Shown in pieces: positions 24,593 through 33,002 of a DNA stretch of 64,000 bases. Origin of the DNA: Planctomycetota bacterium (GTDB lineage Bacteria > Planctomycetota > UBA11346). The position numbers and the translations under genes are program-made. The DNA lies in contig BJHQ01000001.1 of NCBI GenBank assembly GCA_014193115.1, forward strand, positions 310,001-374,000. The letters are read 5' to 3'. Each line of letters opens with the position of its first letter. Within the stretch, counting starts at the first letter, position 1. The notes below the pieces were generated by a model. It was not told where the DNA came from. It saw only the letters and a list, made by a program, of their open reading frames with translations, and ran no database searches.

Positions 24593-24753
24593 GGCTGGGG
24601 TCCGTTGGTCATAATGATCGGATGGATCGCCGGTGGCAGCGCGGTCCGTGCCGAGGCGGAATGCGTCCGGGGCATGGCAGCTTGCGAATCGGTCTGCGAA
24701 TCACCAGCGACAACCTTGCTCCGGATGGCTCAGCTCGGAGTTGGAGCAATCCG

Positions 24754-26136
24754 CTACCCGAACACTGCGTCGAGGCTGTCGGCCAGGATCGCGAGCATCT
24801 GCTCAATATCCGCATCGGTCGCATTCAACGGTGGGCACAGATACATCGTGTCGCCGAGGGGCCGGAACAACCCGCCGCGGCTGAGGGCTTCGCGCATCAC
24901 CAGCCAGCCGGTGCGGTCGAGCCGGGGCAGCGCCGAACCATCGGCCCGCCGCAGATCCACGGCGGCCATCATCCCGGCGCCGCGCACGCCGTGCAGATAG
25001 TGCCGGGTCCGCGCCAGCTCGACCAAACCAGTGTGCAGGGCCGGACCCCGGCGGGCGACCTGACCGAGGACATCCTCGATCGAATACGCATCGAACACCG
25101 CATTGGCCGCGGCGCAGGCCAGGGCATTGCCGCAATGGGTGTTGGAATGCAGGAAGGATTTTCCCTCCGACCACGGCGCGTCGAACAGCGCGACCAGCGC
25201 ATCAGGCACCACCACCGCCGCCAGCGGCAGCGAACCGCCAGTCAAACCCTTGGAAAACACCGCGAGATCGGGCTGGATGCCGGCCAGTTCGCAGGCCATC
25301 ATCGTCCCCAGCCGGCCCATGCCCGAAGCGATCTCGTCGGCGATCAGCCAGACGCCATGGGCCGAGCACCACCCGCGCAGCCGGCGGAGCAGATCCGGGC
25401 TGGTTAGGCGCATGCCGGCGGCGGCGAGCAGCACCGGTTCGACCACCACCGCGGCCAGGCTCCCGGCCTGGGCATCCAGCTGGCGCTCGATCGCCGGCCA
25501 TTCCGCGGCGCAGTCCTGCCACCGCGGGTCCGCCGGGCCGCTCCGCCAGGGCAGCGGGCCGAGGCGCAGCGCATCGCTCAGCAGCGGCGAATAGTGCTGT
25601 TTATACTGGCCCAGATCGCTCATCGACAGGGCGCCGGCGGTCTCGCCGTGATAGGCCTCGGCCAAGGTCGCGAAGCCGGTGCGCTGGCTCCGCCCGGACT
25701 GGAGCTGGCCTTGCAGGGCGAGCTTCAACGCGACCTCAACCCCGGTGGAGCCGTTGTCGGCGAGGAACACCTTGCCGAAATGCCCGGGTAGCCGGCCCGG
25801 AGCGCCCAGCCGGCCCCAGGCCGCCACCGGATGGCCATTGGCGGCGCTGAGCAGCCGTTCGCACAGCCGGACCACCGGGGCGTGGGTCAGTTGGGCGGTG
25901 ATGACGTGCTCGAAGACCTCGGTCTGATGGCGGATGGCGGCGCGGATCAGCGGGTGGCCATGGCCAAGGGATTTGCACCACCACGACGCGATGGCGTCGA
26001 TCAGCTCGCGGCCGTCGGCGAGGCGGATCCGGCAGCCGGCGGCAGCGACCACCGGCAGCGCCGGCAGATCGGCGTAATCCGGCAGGTGCCCGCAGGGATG
26101 CCAGAACACCGCACGGTCGCGTTCGCTCAGGTCCAC
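24754..26136 (-). CDS. bioA: Adenosylmethionine-8-amino-7-oxononanoate aminotransferase
   Basis: A 460-residue class III PLP aminotransferase of biotin synthesis that uses S-adenosylmethionine as amino donor to make 7,8-diaminopelargonate. BioA-type features are the N-terminal DRAVFWHPCGH, AIASWWCKSLGHGHP, AYHGETAGALS, IADEIASGMGRLG with the PLP-contacting Asp, and VFSKGLTGGSLPLA with the Schiff-base Lys. SFLHSNTHCGNALAC is also characteristic. No other bio gene is visible in the window. An SGNH hydrolase gene on the same strand ends 82 nt upstream and may be co-transcribed; whether that hydrolase supplies pimeloyl groups is speculation. Confidence 0.95.
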   Translation of the reverse strand: MDLSERDRAVFWHPCGHLPDYADLPALPVVAAAGCRIRLADGRELIDAIASWWCKSLGHGHPLIRAAIRHQTEVFEHVITAQLTHAPVVRLCERLLSAANGHPVAAWGRLGAPGRLPGHFGKVFLADNGSTGVEVALKLALQGQLQSGRSQRTGFATLAEAYHGETAGALSMSDLGQYKQHYSPLLSDALRLGPLPWRSGPADPRWQDCAAEWPAIERQLDAQAGSLAAVVVEPVLLAAAGMRLTSPDLLRRLRGWCSAHGVWLIADEIASGMGRLGTMMACELAGIQPDLAVFSKGLTGGSLPLAAVVVPDALVALFDAPWSEGKSFLHSNTHCGNALACAAANAVFDAYSIEDVLGQVARRGPALHTGLVELARTRHYLHGVRGAGMMAAVDLRRADGSALPRLDRTGWLVMREALSRGGLFRPLGDTMYLCPPLNATDADIEQMLAILADSLDAVFG

Positions 26137-26218
26137 GGCGATTCCTTCCTTCTCAGGAGCGCAGCCGGGGAACCGCCACGGTCCCGATGTGCCACAGGTT
26201 CATCTGCCTGATCGAGGA

Positions 26219-26815
26219 TCACAACTGGGTCAACGCGCCGGCCAGGAACGCCGCCTGCTGGGCCGGCAGACCCTCGCGGAAATGGACATGGTCGCGGAAC
26301 GGATCGGTGAAGGTGCGGGAAAACCCGTGCAGATCGATCCGCGGCAGCGCCGCGAGCACCTCGTCGGCAGCGGCATTGCAGGCGTCGACATCGGCCTGGT
26401 GCCGGGTGAAGCCCAGGCCGGTTTTGGCGTTGTGGATCCGGTCGTCGAGGTGGGTGGTCCGCACCCACACCAGGCGGCTGCCGAGTTCCTTGGCCAGGGC
26501 CGCGATCCCGGCCAGGTTGGTCCGGTACTCCGCCAGCGAGACTTGGAGCCCGGCGGCCGTCGTCTTCACATCGTGGAGGCCGGCATTGACCAGCAGGACC
26601 TCGGGCCGGAACCCGCCGGCTGCGGCCCTGGCCCGCAGATAGGCCAGCACCGCCCGCGAATCGCCGCCGTTGGCCCCGGCCGCCACATCCAGGTTGGCCC
26701 GGGCGAGGTCCTCGCCTGACTTCCGGGCATAGCTGAACCACGGCGCGATCGCCGCCGCCAGGAATGGCCCGTAATCGACCGAGATGCTGTCGCCGATCAG
26801 AAAAAGACTGCGCAT
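26219..26815 (-). CDS. SGNH/GDSL-family hydrolase
   Basis: A 198-residue single-domain SGNH hydrolase. Block I is LFLIGDSISVDYGP with the nucleophile Ser, block III is VLLVNAGLHDVK (Asn of the oxyanion hole), and block V is DPFRDHVHFREG with the catalytic Asp-x-x-His. Members deacylate esters such as acetylated sugars or lysolipids. From ATG 26815 there is no signal peptide (MRSLFLIGDS), so it is probably cytosolic. An upstream in-frame ATG at 26866 would add a short hydrophobic leader with a GCG motif, which could make it secreted; I prefer the shorter form because block I then starts at once. Confidence 0.85.
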   Translation of the reverse strand: MRSLFLIGDSISVDYGPFLAAAIAPWFSYARKSGEDLARANLDVAAGANGGDSRAVLAYLRARAAAGGFRPEVLLVNAGLHDVKTTAAGLQVSLAEYRTNLAGIAALAKELGSRLVWVRTTHLDDRIHNAKTGLGFTRHQADVDACNAAADEVLAALPRIDLHGFSRTFTDPFRDHVHFREGLPAQQAAFLAGALTQL

Positions 26816-26877
26816 GGGCGGCAGCTTCGCGGACCCGCACCCCGGAACCAGGGCCATCCAGGCCATGCCATGCCGGT

Positions 26878-27708
26878 TCAGGCCGGCCGGCGGGCGGCAT
26901 CAGGCGCAATGCCCGCGCCCCGTCGATACCACCGGGCGAAGTGCGACGGATCGGAAAAATCCAGTCGATGGGCGATGGTCTTCACCGCCAGGTCGGGATC
27001 GGCGAGCAGGGCGTCGGCGCGCTGGCGCTGGCGGCGATCGAGCCACTGGGCCGGCGTGCAGCCGAGCCGGGCCCGGAACACCCGGTCGCACTGGGCTCGG
27101 GACCACCGGGTGGCGGCGAGCAGTTCCGGCCACGGCGCCGGTGCCAGCCGGCCGTGCCGTTCCAGAACCTCCAGCGCGGCGCTCAGCCGCGGGTCGCCAT
27201 CGCTGGCAGCCAGCGCCATTCCGTTGGTTTCCCAGACCGCCAGCCAGCCCGCGAAAAAATCCGCCAGCGTCGCGGCCCGGGCGCAGGCACCCGCCAGTCC
27301 AGGCGTGGCCAGGGCGGCGACCACTGCCTCGCCGGCCGGGCGCAGCCCGGGCACGCCGGACCCAGCCACCACCAGCGGGCCGGTCGCCGCGAGCAACGGC
27401 CGACCGTCGCGCCGCTCAGCGGAAAACCGCACCGACAGCAGGGTGGTGTCAGCGGTGAACCGCTGATCCCGGCGCAATCCAGCCGGGATCAGCACCCACT
27501 GGCCGGCTCGGGCGATCACCCGGCCGGCGCCATGGCGCACCGTCACCGCGCCGTGGCGGAGCAGCCAGCAGGCGTGGACCTGATCGCGGAATCCGCTCTG
27601 GTTGGCCGACGACGGCAGCGGCTGGTCGTAGGCATTCTGCAATTGCACGGTCACCGGACCCAGGTCCAGGCGCACCGGCAGCGGTCGGACAGGCGGCGCC
27701 GCATCCAT
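26878..27708 (-). CDS. AraC-family transcriptional regulator
   Basis: A 276-residue regulator. The N-terminal half is a cupin-like sensor (about 20-120, with ACWLLRHGAVTVRHGAGRVIARAG). The C-terminal AraC double helix-turn-helix includes WSRAQCDRVFRARLG and IAHRLDFSDPSHFARWYRR, the latter being the strongly conserved second HTH. It is divergent from the FAD oxidoreductase gene, with 189 bp between start codons, so it probably controls that gene in response to a sugar or similar ligand. Confidence 0.92.
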   Translation of the reverse strand: MDAAPPVRPLPVRLDLGPVTVQLQNAYDQPLPSSANQSGFRDQVHACWLLRHGAVTVRHGAGRVIARAGQWVLIPAGLRRDQRFTADTTLLSVRFSAERRDGRPLLAATGPLVVAGSGVPGLRPAGEAVVAALATPGLAGACARAATLADFFAGWLAVWETNGMALAASDGDPRLSAALEVLERHGRLAPAPWPELLAATRWSRAQCDRVFRARLGCTPAQWLDRRQRQRADALLADPDLAVKTIAHRLDFSDPSHFARWYRRGAGIAPDAARRPA

Positions 27709-27897
27709 GCCGCCATGCTCAAACCGTGCCGGTCAATGCAAGGCGGATAATGAGTAAATAGTCTTGATGATCGGAACAAGAATGGAAACGATCCTTACCA
27801 CCCAATGCGCAAACCAGTCCATGCAGGTGGAAACCAGTCCGGTGATTCTGCGGGCGTCCAGACCAGCATCCCGATCATTGCTGGCGGAGACCGCGCC

Positions 27898-30801
27898 ATG
27901 CCCGACCTGCCCCTGATCGCCAACGTCGACCTGCTCATCGTCGGCGGCTCCGCCGGCGGCGTCGCCGCCGCCCTCGCCGCCAAGGCCGCCGGCCGCTCCG
28001 TGCTGATCGTCGCGCCGCGGCCCTATCTGGGCGACGACCTTGCGGCGTATCTGCGTTTCTGGTGCGCCGCGCCGCCGACCACCGATCTTGGCCGCGCGAT
28101 CTTCCCGGACGGCCGCCAGGCGCCGTCGCCGCTGCACATCAAGCTGACCCTCGAACAGGCCTGCATCGCCGCCGGAATCGATCTGCTGTTCAACGCCTTT
28201 CCGGCTGGCGTCCTGCGCTCTGACAGTGGCGACCTCGCCGGACTGGTGATCGCCGATCGCAACGGCCGGCGCGCGGTGCGGGCGGCGGCGGTGATTGATG
28301 CCACCCATCGCGCCGTGGCCGCCCGCCAGGCCGGCGCTGCTTTTGCACCGTGGCCGGGAACCCCGGTGGAGTTCCGCCGGGTGGTGGTCGGCGCCCCCGC
28401 CCTCGATCTGCCCGGGGTCCGCCGGGAAGATCTCGGGACGCTGCAGGTTCCCTTGGAAAAAGGCCCGCAGGCGATGGCGGTGGTGGCCTATCACCGGGCC
28501 GAGTCGGTGGCCGACGGGTCGGTGGCGGAATTGCAAGCGGCGGACATCCGCCTGCGCCGGTCGATCTGGCATCACCAGCAGCTGGTCGCCAGCGAAGCCA
28601 GCTGGTTCCTGCCACCGGATCCCCTCGCCGGAGCGGTGCCCGATCACGACGGCCTGCCCGCGGCGGCGGATCTGCTCAGCGCGCTAGAGGCCGTTCCAGG
28701 GCGCCTGTGGGTCCTTGGCGGCTGCGCCCGGTTGTCGCGCCGCGCCGCTGCCAAACTGGTCGATCCGGCGGTGCTGCTGGCGGTGGGCGAAGATCTCGGC
28801 CGGCGGGTCGCCGGCCTGGTGCGACCAGCGGCCATCCCGATCCGGGCCGAGCTGCCGGGGTCGTGGCGGCCGGCGCCTGGCCAGCACCTGCGCAGTGCCG
28901 CCACCGGCGCCCGGCCCGGCGAGACCGCCACCACCTGGATCGCCTGCCCGGATGAGAGCCTGCCGGATGTCGCCGCGGTCGATGTGCTGGTCTGCGGCGG
29001 CGGAACCGGCGGCGCTCCGGCCGCCACCGGCGCGGCGCGTTCCGGCGCCAGCACGCTGCTGATCGAGCATCTCCATGCCCTGGGCGGCGTCGGCACCCTG
29101 GGCCAGATCACCCGTTATTGGTACGGCAATCGGGTGGGCTACACCCGGCAGCTCGACGAGCGCACCGTGGCCATGGGTCCCGATCCCCGCTATGCCCAGC
29201 AAGGCAAGCAATTCGACTGGTTCCAGAGCGAGTGGAAGCAGCAGGCCCACCTGCTTCAGGTCAGCGATGCCGGCGGCGAGGTGTGGTTCGGCGCCAGCGC
29301 CGTGGCGGTGCTGATCGAATCCGCGGGAACCACGCCGCGGATCGCCGGCGCGCTGGTCTGCCACGAATACGGCTGCGGCGTGGTCACTGCCAGCGCCGTG
29401 GTTGATGCCAGCGGCAACGCCGATCTCGCCGCCGCTGCCGGCGCGCCCACCGTCACCACCGGCGCCGAGCATGTCGCGGTCCAAGGCACCGGCCTGCCGC
29501 CGATCCGGCCCGGCATCGACTACACCAACAGCGACCACACCTTCGTCGATGACACCGACGCCACCGACGTGACCCGGGCCTTCGTCACCGCCAAGCGCAA
29601 ATTCGCCACCGCCTGGGATCTCGGCCAGCTGATCGACAGCCGGCAGCGCCGCCAGATCGTCGGCGAGTACGCCCTGACCCCGCTCGACATCCTGTGCGAT
29701 CGGACCTTTCCCGACGCGATCTGCCGGGCCACGTCCAACTTCGACACCCACGGGTTCACCATCCATCCGGTGTTCGCCGTGGTGCCGCCGACCAAGGCGG
29801 CGCTGTGGGCCTGGGTGCCGTACCGCTGCCTGCTGCCCCGGGGCCTTGATGGCCTGCTGGTCACCGGCCTGGGGATGAGCGCCCATCGCGACGCCCTGCC
29901 GGTGGTGCGGATGCAGCCCGACGTGCAGAACACCGGCTTCGCCGCCGGCGTCGCCGCCGCCCTGGCGGTGGGCGCGGGCCGCATCGTCCGCGAGGTTGAT
30001 CTGGACGAGGTCCAACGCCGCCTGGTCGCGGTCGGCAGCCTGCCGGCCGAGGTCATCGGCATGTCCGACAGCTTTCCGCTGAGCAGCGCCGCGATCGCCG
30101 CGGCGGTCGGCGATCTGAAAAACCACCTGTCGGTCGCCACCTGTTTCGCGTATCCGGCGGCGGCCCACGCCGGACTGATCGACGCCCTGGCGGATCCGTC
30201 GCGCCAGGAGGCCGCCGCGCTGATCCTCGGGCTGCAAGGCGACTCCGCCGCCGCGCCGGTCCTGCGCCAACTGATAGACGCCAGCCCGTGGGATGAGGGT
30301 TGGAACTTCACCGGCATGCACCAGTTCGGGCGCAGCCAGAGCCGGCTCGACGCCCTGCTCGTCGCCCTCGGGCTGTGCGGCGACACCAGCGATCTGCCGC
30401 GGTTGGCCGAACGGGCAGGCCAGCTTCCGGCCGATACGGCCTTCTCGCATCTGCGCGCAGTGGCCGCGGCCGGCACCGCCTTGCACCAGCGCCATCCCAG
30501 CGCGATCGCAGGACACCTCCTCGATCAGCTGCTTGCTCTGCCCGGGCTGTCCGGGCATGCACGCAACCGCATCGCCGATCTCCAGGCCGAGCAGTCCGCC
30601 GACATCAACGACAATCTGGAACGCAACCGCACGCTGAAGGAACTGCACCTGGCGGTCGCGCTGGTGCGCTGCGGCGATCCTTCTGGCCGGGGCCGTGCGG
30701 TCCTGGAGGGCTACGCACGCGACCTGCGCGGCCACTACGCCCGCCACGCCCGGGCGGTGCTCGCCGAGGTGCCCGTTGGGGCTCGAGCAAGAATGCATTG
30801 A
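27898..30801 (+). CDS. Double FAD-dependent oxidoreductase (FAD_oxidored type)
   Basis: A 967-residue protein with two FAD-binding Rossmann segments. The first is VDLLIVGGSAGGVAAALAAK (about residue 9) and the second VDVLVCGGGTGGAPAATGAA (about 363), the latter followed by HALGGVGTLGQITRYWYGN as in the FAD-dependent oxidoreductase family PF12831. Only the second half seems complete, with a PYRCLLPRGLDGLLVTGLGMS motif near the substrate site. The last 200 residues look helical and repetitive, perhaps HEAT-like. GGAG lies 8 nt before ATG 27898. No signal peptide is seen. The divergent AraC regulator suggests inducible expression, probably in carbohydrate oxidation; the substrate is unknown. Confidence 0.85.
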   Translation: MPDLPLIANVDLLIVGGSAGGVAAALAAKAAGRSVLIVAPRPYLGDDLAAYLRFWCAAPPTTDLGRAIFPDGRQAPSPLHIKLTLEQACIAAGIDLLFNAFPAGVLRSDSGDLAGLVIADRNGRRAVRAAAVIDATHRAVAARQAGAAFAPWPGTPVEFRRVVVGAPALDLPGVRREDLGTLQVPLEKGPQAMAVVAYHRAESVADGSVAELQAADIRLRRSIWHHQQLVASEASWFLPPDPLAGAVPDHDGLPAAADLLSALEAVPGRLWVLGGCARLSRRAAAKLVDPAVLLAVGEDLGRRVAGLVRPAAIPIRAELPGSWRPAPGQHLRSAATGARPGETATTWIACPDESLPDVAAVDVLVCGGGTGGAPAATGAARSGASTLLIEHLHALGGVGTLGQITRYWYGNRVGYTRQLDERTVAMGPDPRYAQQGKQFDWFQSEWKQQAHLLQVSDAGGEVWFGASAVAVLIESAGTTPRIAGALVCHEYGCGVVTASAVVDASGNADLAAAAGAPTVTTGAEHVAVQGTGLPPIRPGIDYTNSDHTFVDDTDATDVTRAFVTAKRKFATAWDLGQLIDSRQRRQIVGEYALTPLDILCDRTFPDAICRATSNFDTHGFTIHPVFAVVPPTKAALWAWVPYRCLLPRGLDGLLVTGLGMSAHRDALPVVRMQPDVQNTGFAAGVAAALAVGAGRIVREVDLDEVQRRLVAVGSLPAEVIGMSDSFPLSSAAIAAAVGDLKNHLSVATCFAYPAAAHAGLIDALADPSRQEAAALILGLQGDSAAAPVLRQLIDASPWDEGWNFTGMHQFGRSQSRLDALLVALGLCGDTSDLPRLAERAGQLPADTAFSHLRAVAAAGTALHQRHPSAIAGHLLDQLLALPGLSGHARNRIADLQAEQSADINDNLERNRTLKELHLAVALVRCGDPSGRGRAVLEGYARDLRGHYARHARAVLAEVPVGARARMH

Positions 30802-30839
30802 GCATTTTGCACCTGTGGAGGCGTTGAGCAGCAAGCCGA

Positions 30840-31075
30840 GTCCCGTAGGGACGCCACGCGATGAGCCCGGGGTTTCAACCCCGGGAATGGTGGCACGTGA
30901 GGCCAGTCCCATCGGGACGGCTGAGTCGTATCATGATGTACACCTGCGCATGACGCAGTGCCTGCGGGTTGAAGCCCGCAGAAGATTCAGCCGTCCCTAC
31001 GGGACTGCTCCAGTCTGGTAAACCCGACCCGGGGCTGAAGCCCCGGGCTGGTATCGCAGCGTCCCTGCGGGACGC
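30840..31075. repeat. REP-like hairpin cluster, copy 1
   Basis: The gap after the oxidoreductase holds a chain of palindromes: a GCCCGGGGTTTCAACCCCGGG-type stem near 30875, TGCGGGTTGAAGCCCGCA near 30963-30980, GTCCCTACGGGAC near 30993, the perfect CCCGGGGCTGAAGCCCCGGG near 31028-31047, and GCGTCCCTGCGGGACGC near 31059-31075. The right half (30963-31075) recurs almost unchanged at 61432-61540. Such clusters are often mobilised by REP-associated tyrosine transposases; no such gene is seen in this window. The rest of the 371-bp gap up to the hexosaminidase shows nothing. Confidence 0.85.
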
Positions 31076-31172
31076 TCAACCGCAACGAGGTGCGCAACCT
31101 ATTTTGCGCGAGCACTCGGATCGGGCGGCCAGCGCCTGATCGGCGGATTGCCCAGGCGCTGGTGCGGCCAGC

Positions 31173-33002
31173 ATGCTGGCGATGATCGATCTGCGTTCGC
31201 TGCCGCCGCTGTTGCTGCCTGCGCCACGCCGGATCGAGCTGCACACGGGTGCGGCGCAGCCGGTGCCCCAGGCGGCCCGGGGCGGCATCGCTGCGCTTGC
31301 TGCCATCGCCCAGCGCCAGCGCCAGCCCGGCACCTGGCTGCTGCTGACCGGCGCCGACCGCGATCGTCAGGACGAGTCGTATCGCCTGCGCATTGCTCCC
31401 GGCTGCACTGCCGCTGATGACCAGTCGGATCGGGTGCCGGTGCTGCTCAGCGCCAGCTCCGCCGCTGGTGAACGCCACGGCCTGGCGACCCTGGCCCAGC
31501 TCATCGACCAATATGGCGAGGCCATTCCGCCGCTGTTCATCAGCGATGCGCCGGCCTTCGCGGTGCGCGGGGTCATGCTCGATGTCAGCCGCGACCGCCT
31601 CCCGACCATGCCCGAGCTGCGCCGGCTGATCCCGGCGCTGGCCGCGCTCAAGGTCAATCACCTGCAATTCTACACCGAACATGCTGTCGCCTATCGCGGT
31701 CATGACGCGGTGTGGCGCCGCGCCGATCCGCTCACCGCCGACGAACTGCGCGAGCTGGCTCAACTCGCTGCGGGTCACGGCATCGCCCTGGCCGCCAACC
31801 AGAACTGCTTTGGCCATCTGGAGCGCTGGTTCGCTCAGCCCGCCTACGCCGACCTGGCCGAGATCGCCCCGGGGGCGCCGTGGGATTTCGCCGGCATCGC
31901 GACCAAACGTGGCGGTTTCAGCCTGTGCCCGGGGGATCCCCGGTCCCTCGCCCTGGTCGAGGATCTCCTTGGCCAATTGCTGCCGAATCTGCCATGCGAC
32001 CTGGTCAACATCGGCTGCGACGAGACCTATGACCTCGGCCAGGGGCGCTCCCGGACGGCGGTCGCGGAGCGTGGTCGGGCCGCAGTCTATCTGGAATTCG
32101 TCAGCAAAATCTGCGCGATCGTGCGCCGCCACGGCCGGCGTCCGGCGTTTTGGGCCGACATCGCCCTGGAGCATCCCGAGGCTCTGGCCGAGCTGCCCAG
32201 CGACCTGCTGGCGCTGGTGTGGGGCTATGAAGGCGACAGTCCCTTTGACAAATGGCTGGAGAATCTGCGCGGCCGCGCTGCCTGGGTCTGTCCGGGCACC
32301 TCGTGCTGGCGGTCGATCACCGGGCGCACCGCCGAACGCCGGGCCAATCAGCTCGCCGCCGCGACCGCCGGTCTGACCCACGGCGCCCAGGGTTTCCTGG
32401 TCACCGCCTGGGGCGATCTCGGTCATCGCCAGCAGTGGCCGATCACCTGGCACGGCTTGGTGGAAGGCATCCATCGCGCCTGGTCCGGCACCGCGCCCAT
32501 CGACCACCGCGCGGTGTCGCTGCACGGCCACGGCGACCGCGAGATGCGCACCGCCCGGTGGCTCGACGATCTTGGCGATACTGATCGCGAGCTGCGTCTG
32601 GTCTGCGGTCCCCCAGGACCTGACGGCGCGTCCCGGCCGCTGCGCAACGCCACCGCGCTGTTCACTGACTTCCATCGCCCGCTGGCCGAACCGCGGCTCG
32701 GCCACGACCAGGGCTGGCGCGATGCCTGGGAATACCTCCTGCCGCTGCGCCAGGTGCCCACTGGATCGGATCCGCGGCAACCGGCCGAGCTGGAGCACAC
32801 GTGGCACTGGGCGGCGCTGGCGATCCGCCGCGCGTTGCTGCGCGGAACGCCGCTCGGCAACGACCAGCGCCAACGCCTGCACCATGACCTGATCGAGCTG
32901 CGGGAACAACACCGACAGTTATGGTTGGCCCGTTCCCGTCCGGGCGGATTGGAAGATTCCTGTGCCTATTTCGATCCCCTGCTGACCGAGGTCGCTCCAT
33001 GA
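31173..33002 (+). CDS. GH20 beta-N-acetylhexosaminidase, murein-recycling type
   Basis: A 609-residue glycoside hydrolase of family 20. The catalytic Asp-Glu pair lies in VNIGCDETYDLGQGRS (about residue 280), preceded by the barrel strands VRGVMLDVSRDRLP, HLQFYTEHAVAY and ALAANQNCFGHLERW. GH20 enzymes remove terminal N-acetylhexosamine by substrate assistance. The stop overlaps the anmK start as ATGA and murQ follows, so the enzyme probably splits GlcNAc-anhydroMurNAc in murein recycling, the job usually done by the unrelated NagZ (GH3). No signal peptide is visible, which fits cytosolic recycling. ATG 31173 is used; 31182 is an alternative. Confidence 0.88.
   Translation: MLAMIDLRSLPPLLLPAPRRIELHTGAAQPVPQAARGGIAALAAIAQRQRQPGTWLLLTGADRDRQDESYRLRIAPGCTAADDQSDRVPVLLSASSAAGERHGLATLAQLIDQYGEAIPPLFISDAPAFAVRGVMLDVSRDRLPTMPELRRLIPALAALKVNHLQFYTEHAVAYRGHDAVWRRADPLTADELRELAQLAAGHGIALAANQNCFGHLERWFAQPAYADLAEIAPGAPWDFAGIATKRGGFSLCPGDPRSLALVEDLLGQLLPNLPCDLVNIGCDETYDLGQGRSRTAVAERGRAAVYLEFVSKICAIVRRHGRRPAFWADIALEHPEALAELPSDLLALVWGYEGDSPFDKWLENLRGRAAWVCPGTSCWRSITGRTAERRANQLAAATAGLTHGAQGFLVTAWGDLGHRQQWPITWHGLVEGIHRAWSGTAPIDHRAVSLHGHGDREMRTARWLDDLGDTDRELRLVCGPPGPDGASRPLRNATALFTDFHRPLAEPRLGHDQGWRDAWEYLLPLRQVPTGSDPRQPAELEHTWHWAALAIRRALLRGTPLGNDQRQRLHHDLIELREQHRQLWLARSRPGGLEDSCAYFDPLLTEVAP

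Noticed and set aside
28684..30912. Minus-strand open frame of 742 codons opposite the FAD oxidoreductase
   Set aside because: Shadow frame of a GC-rich gene, with no start signal or conserved motif.
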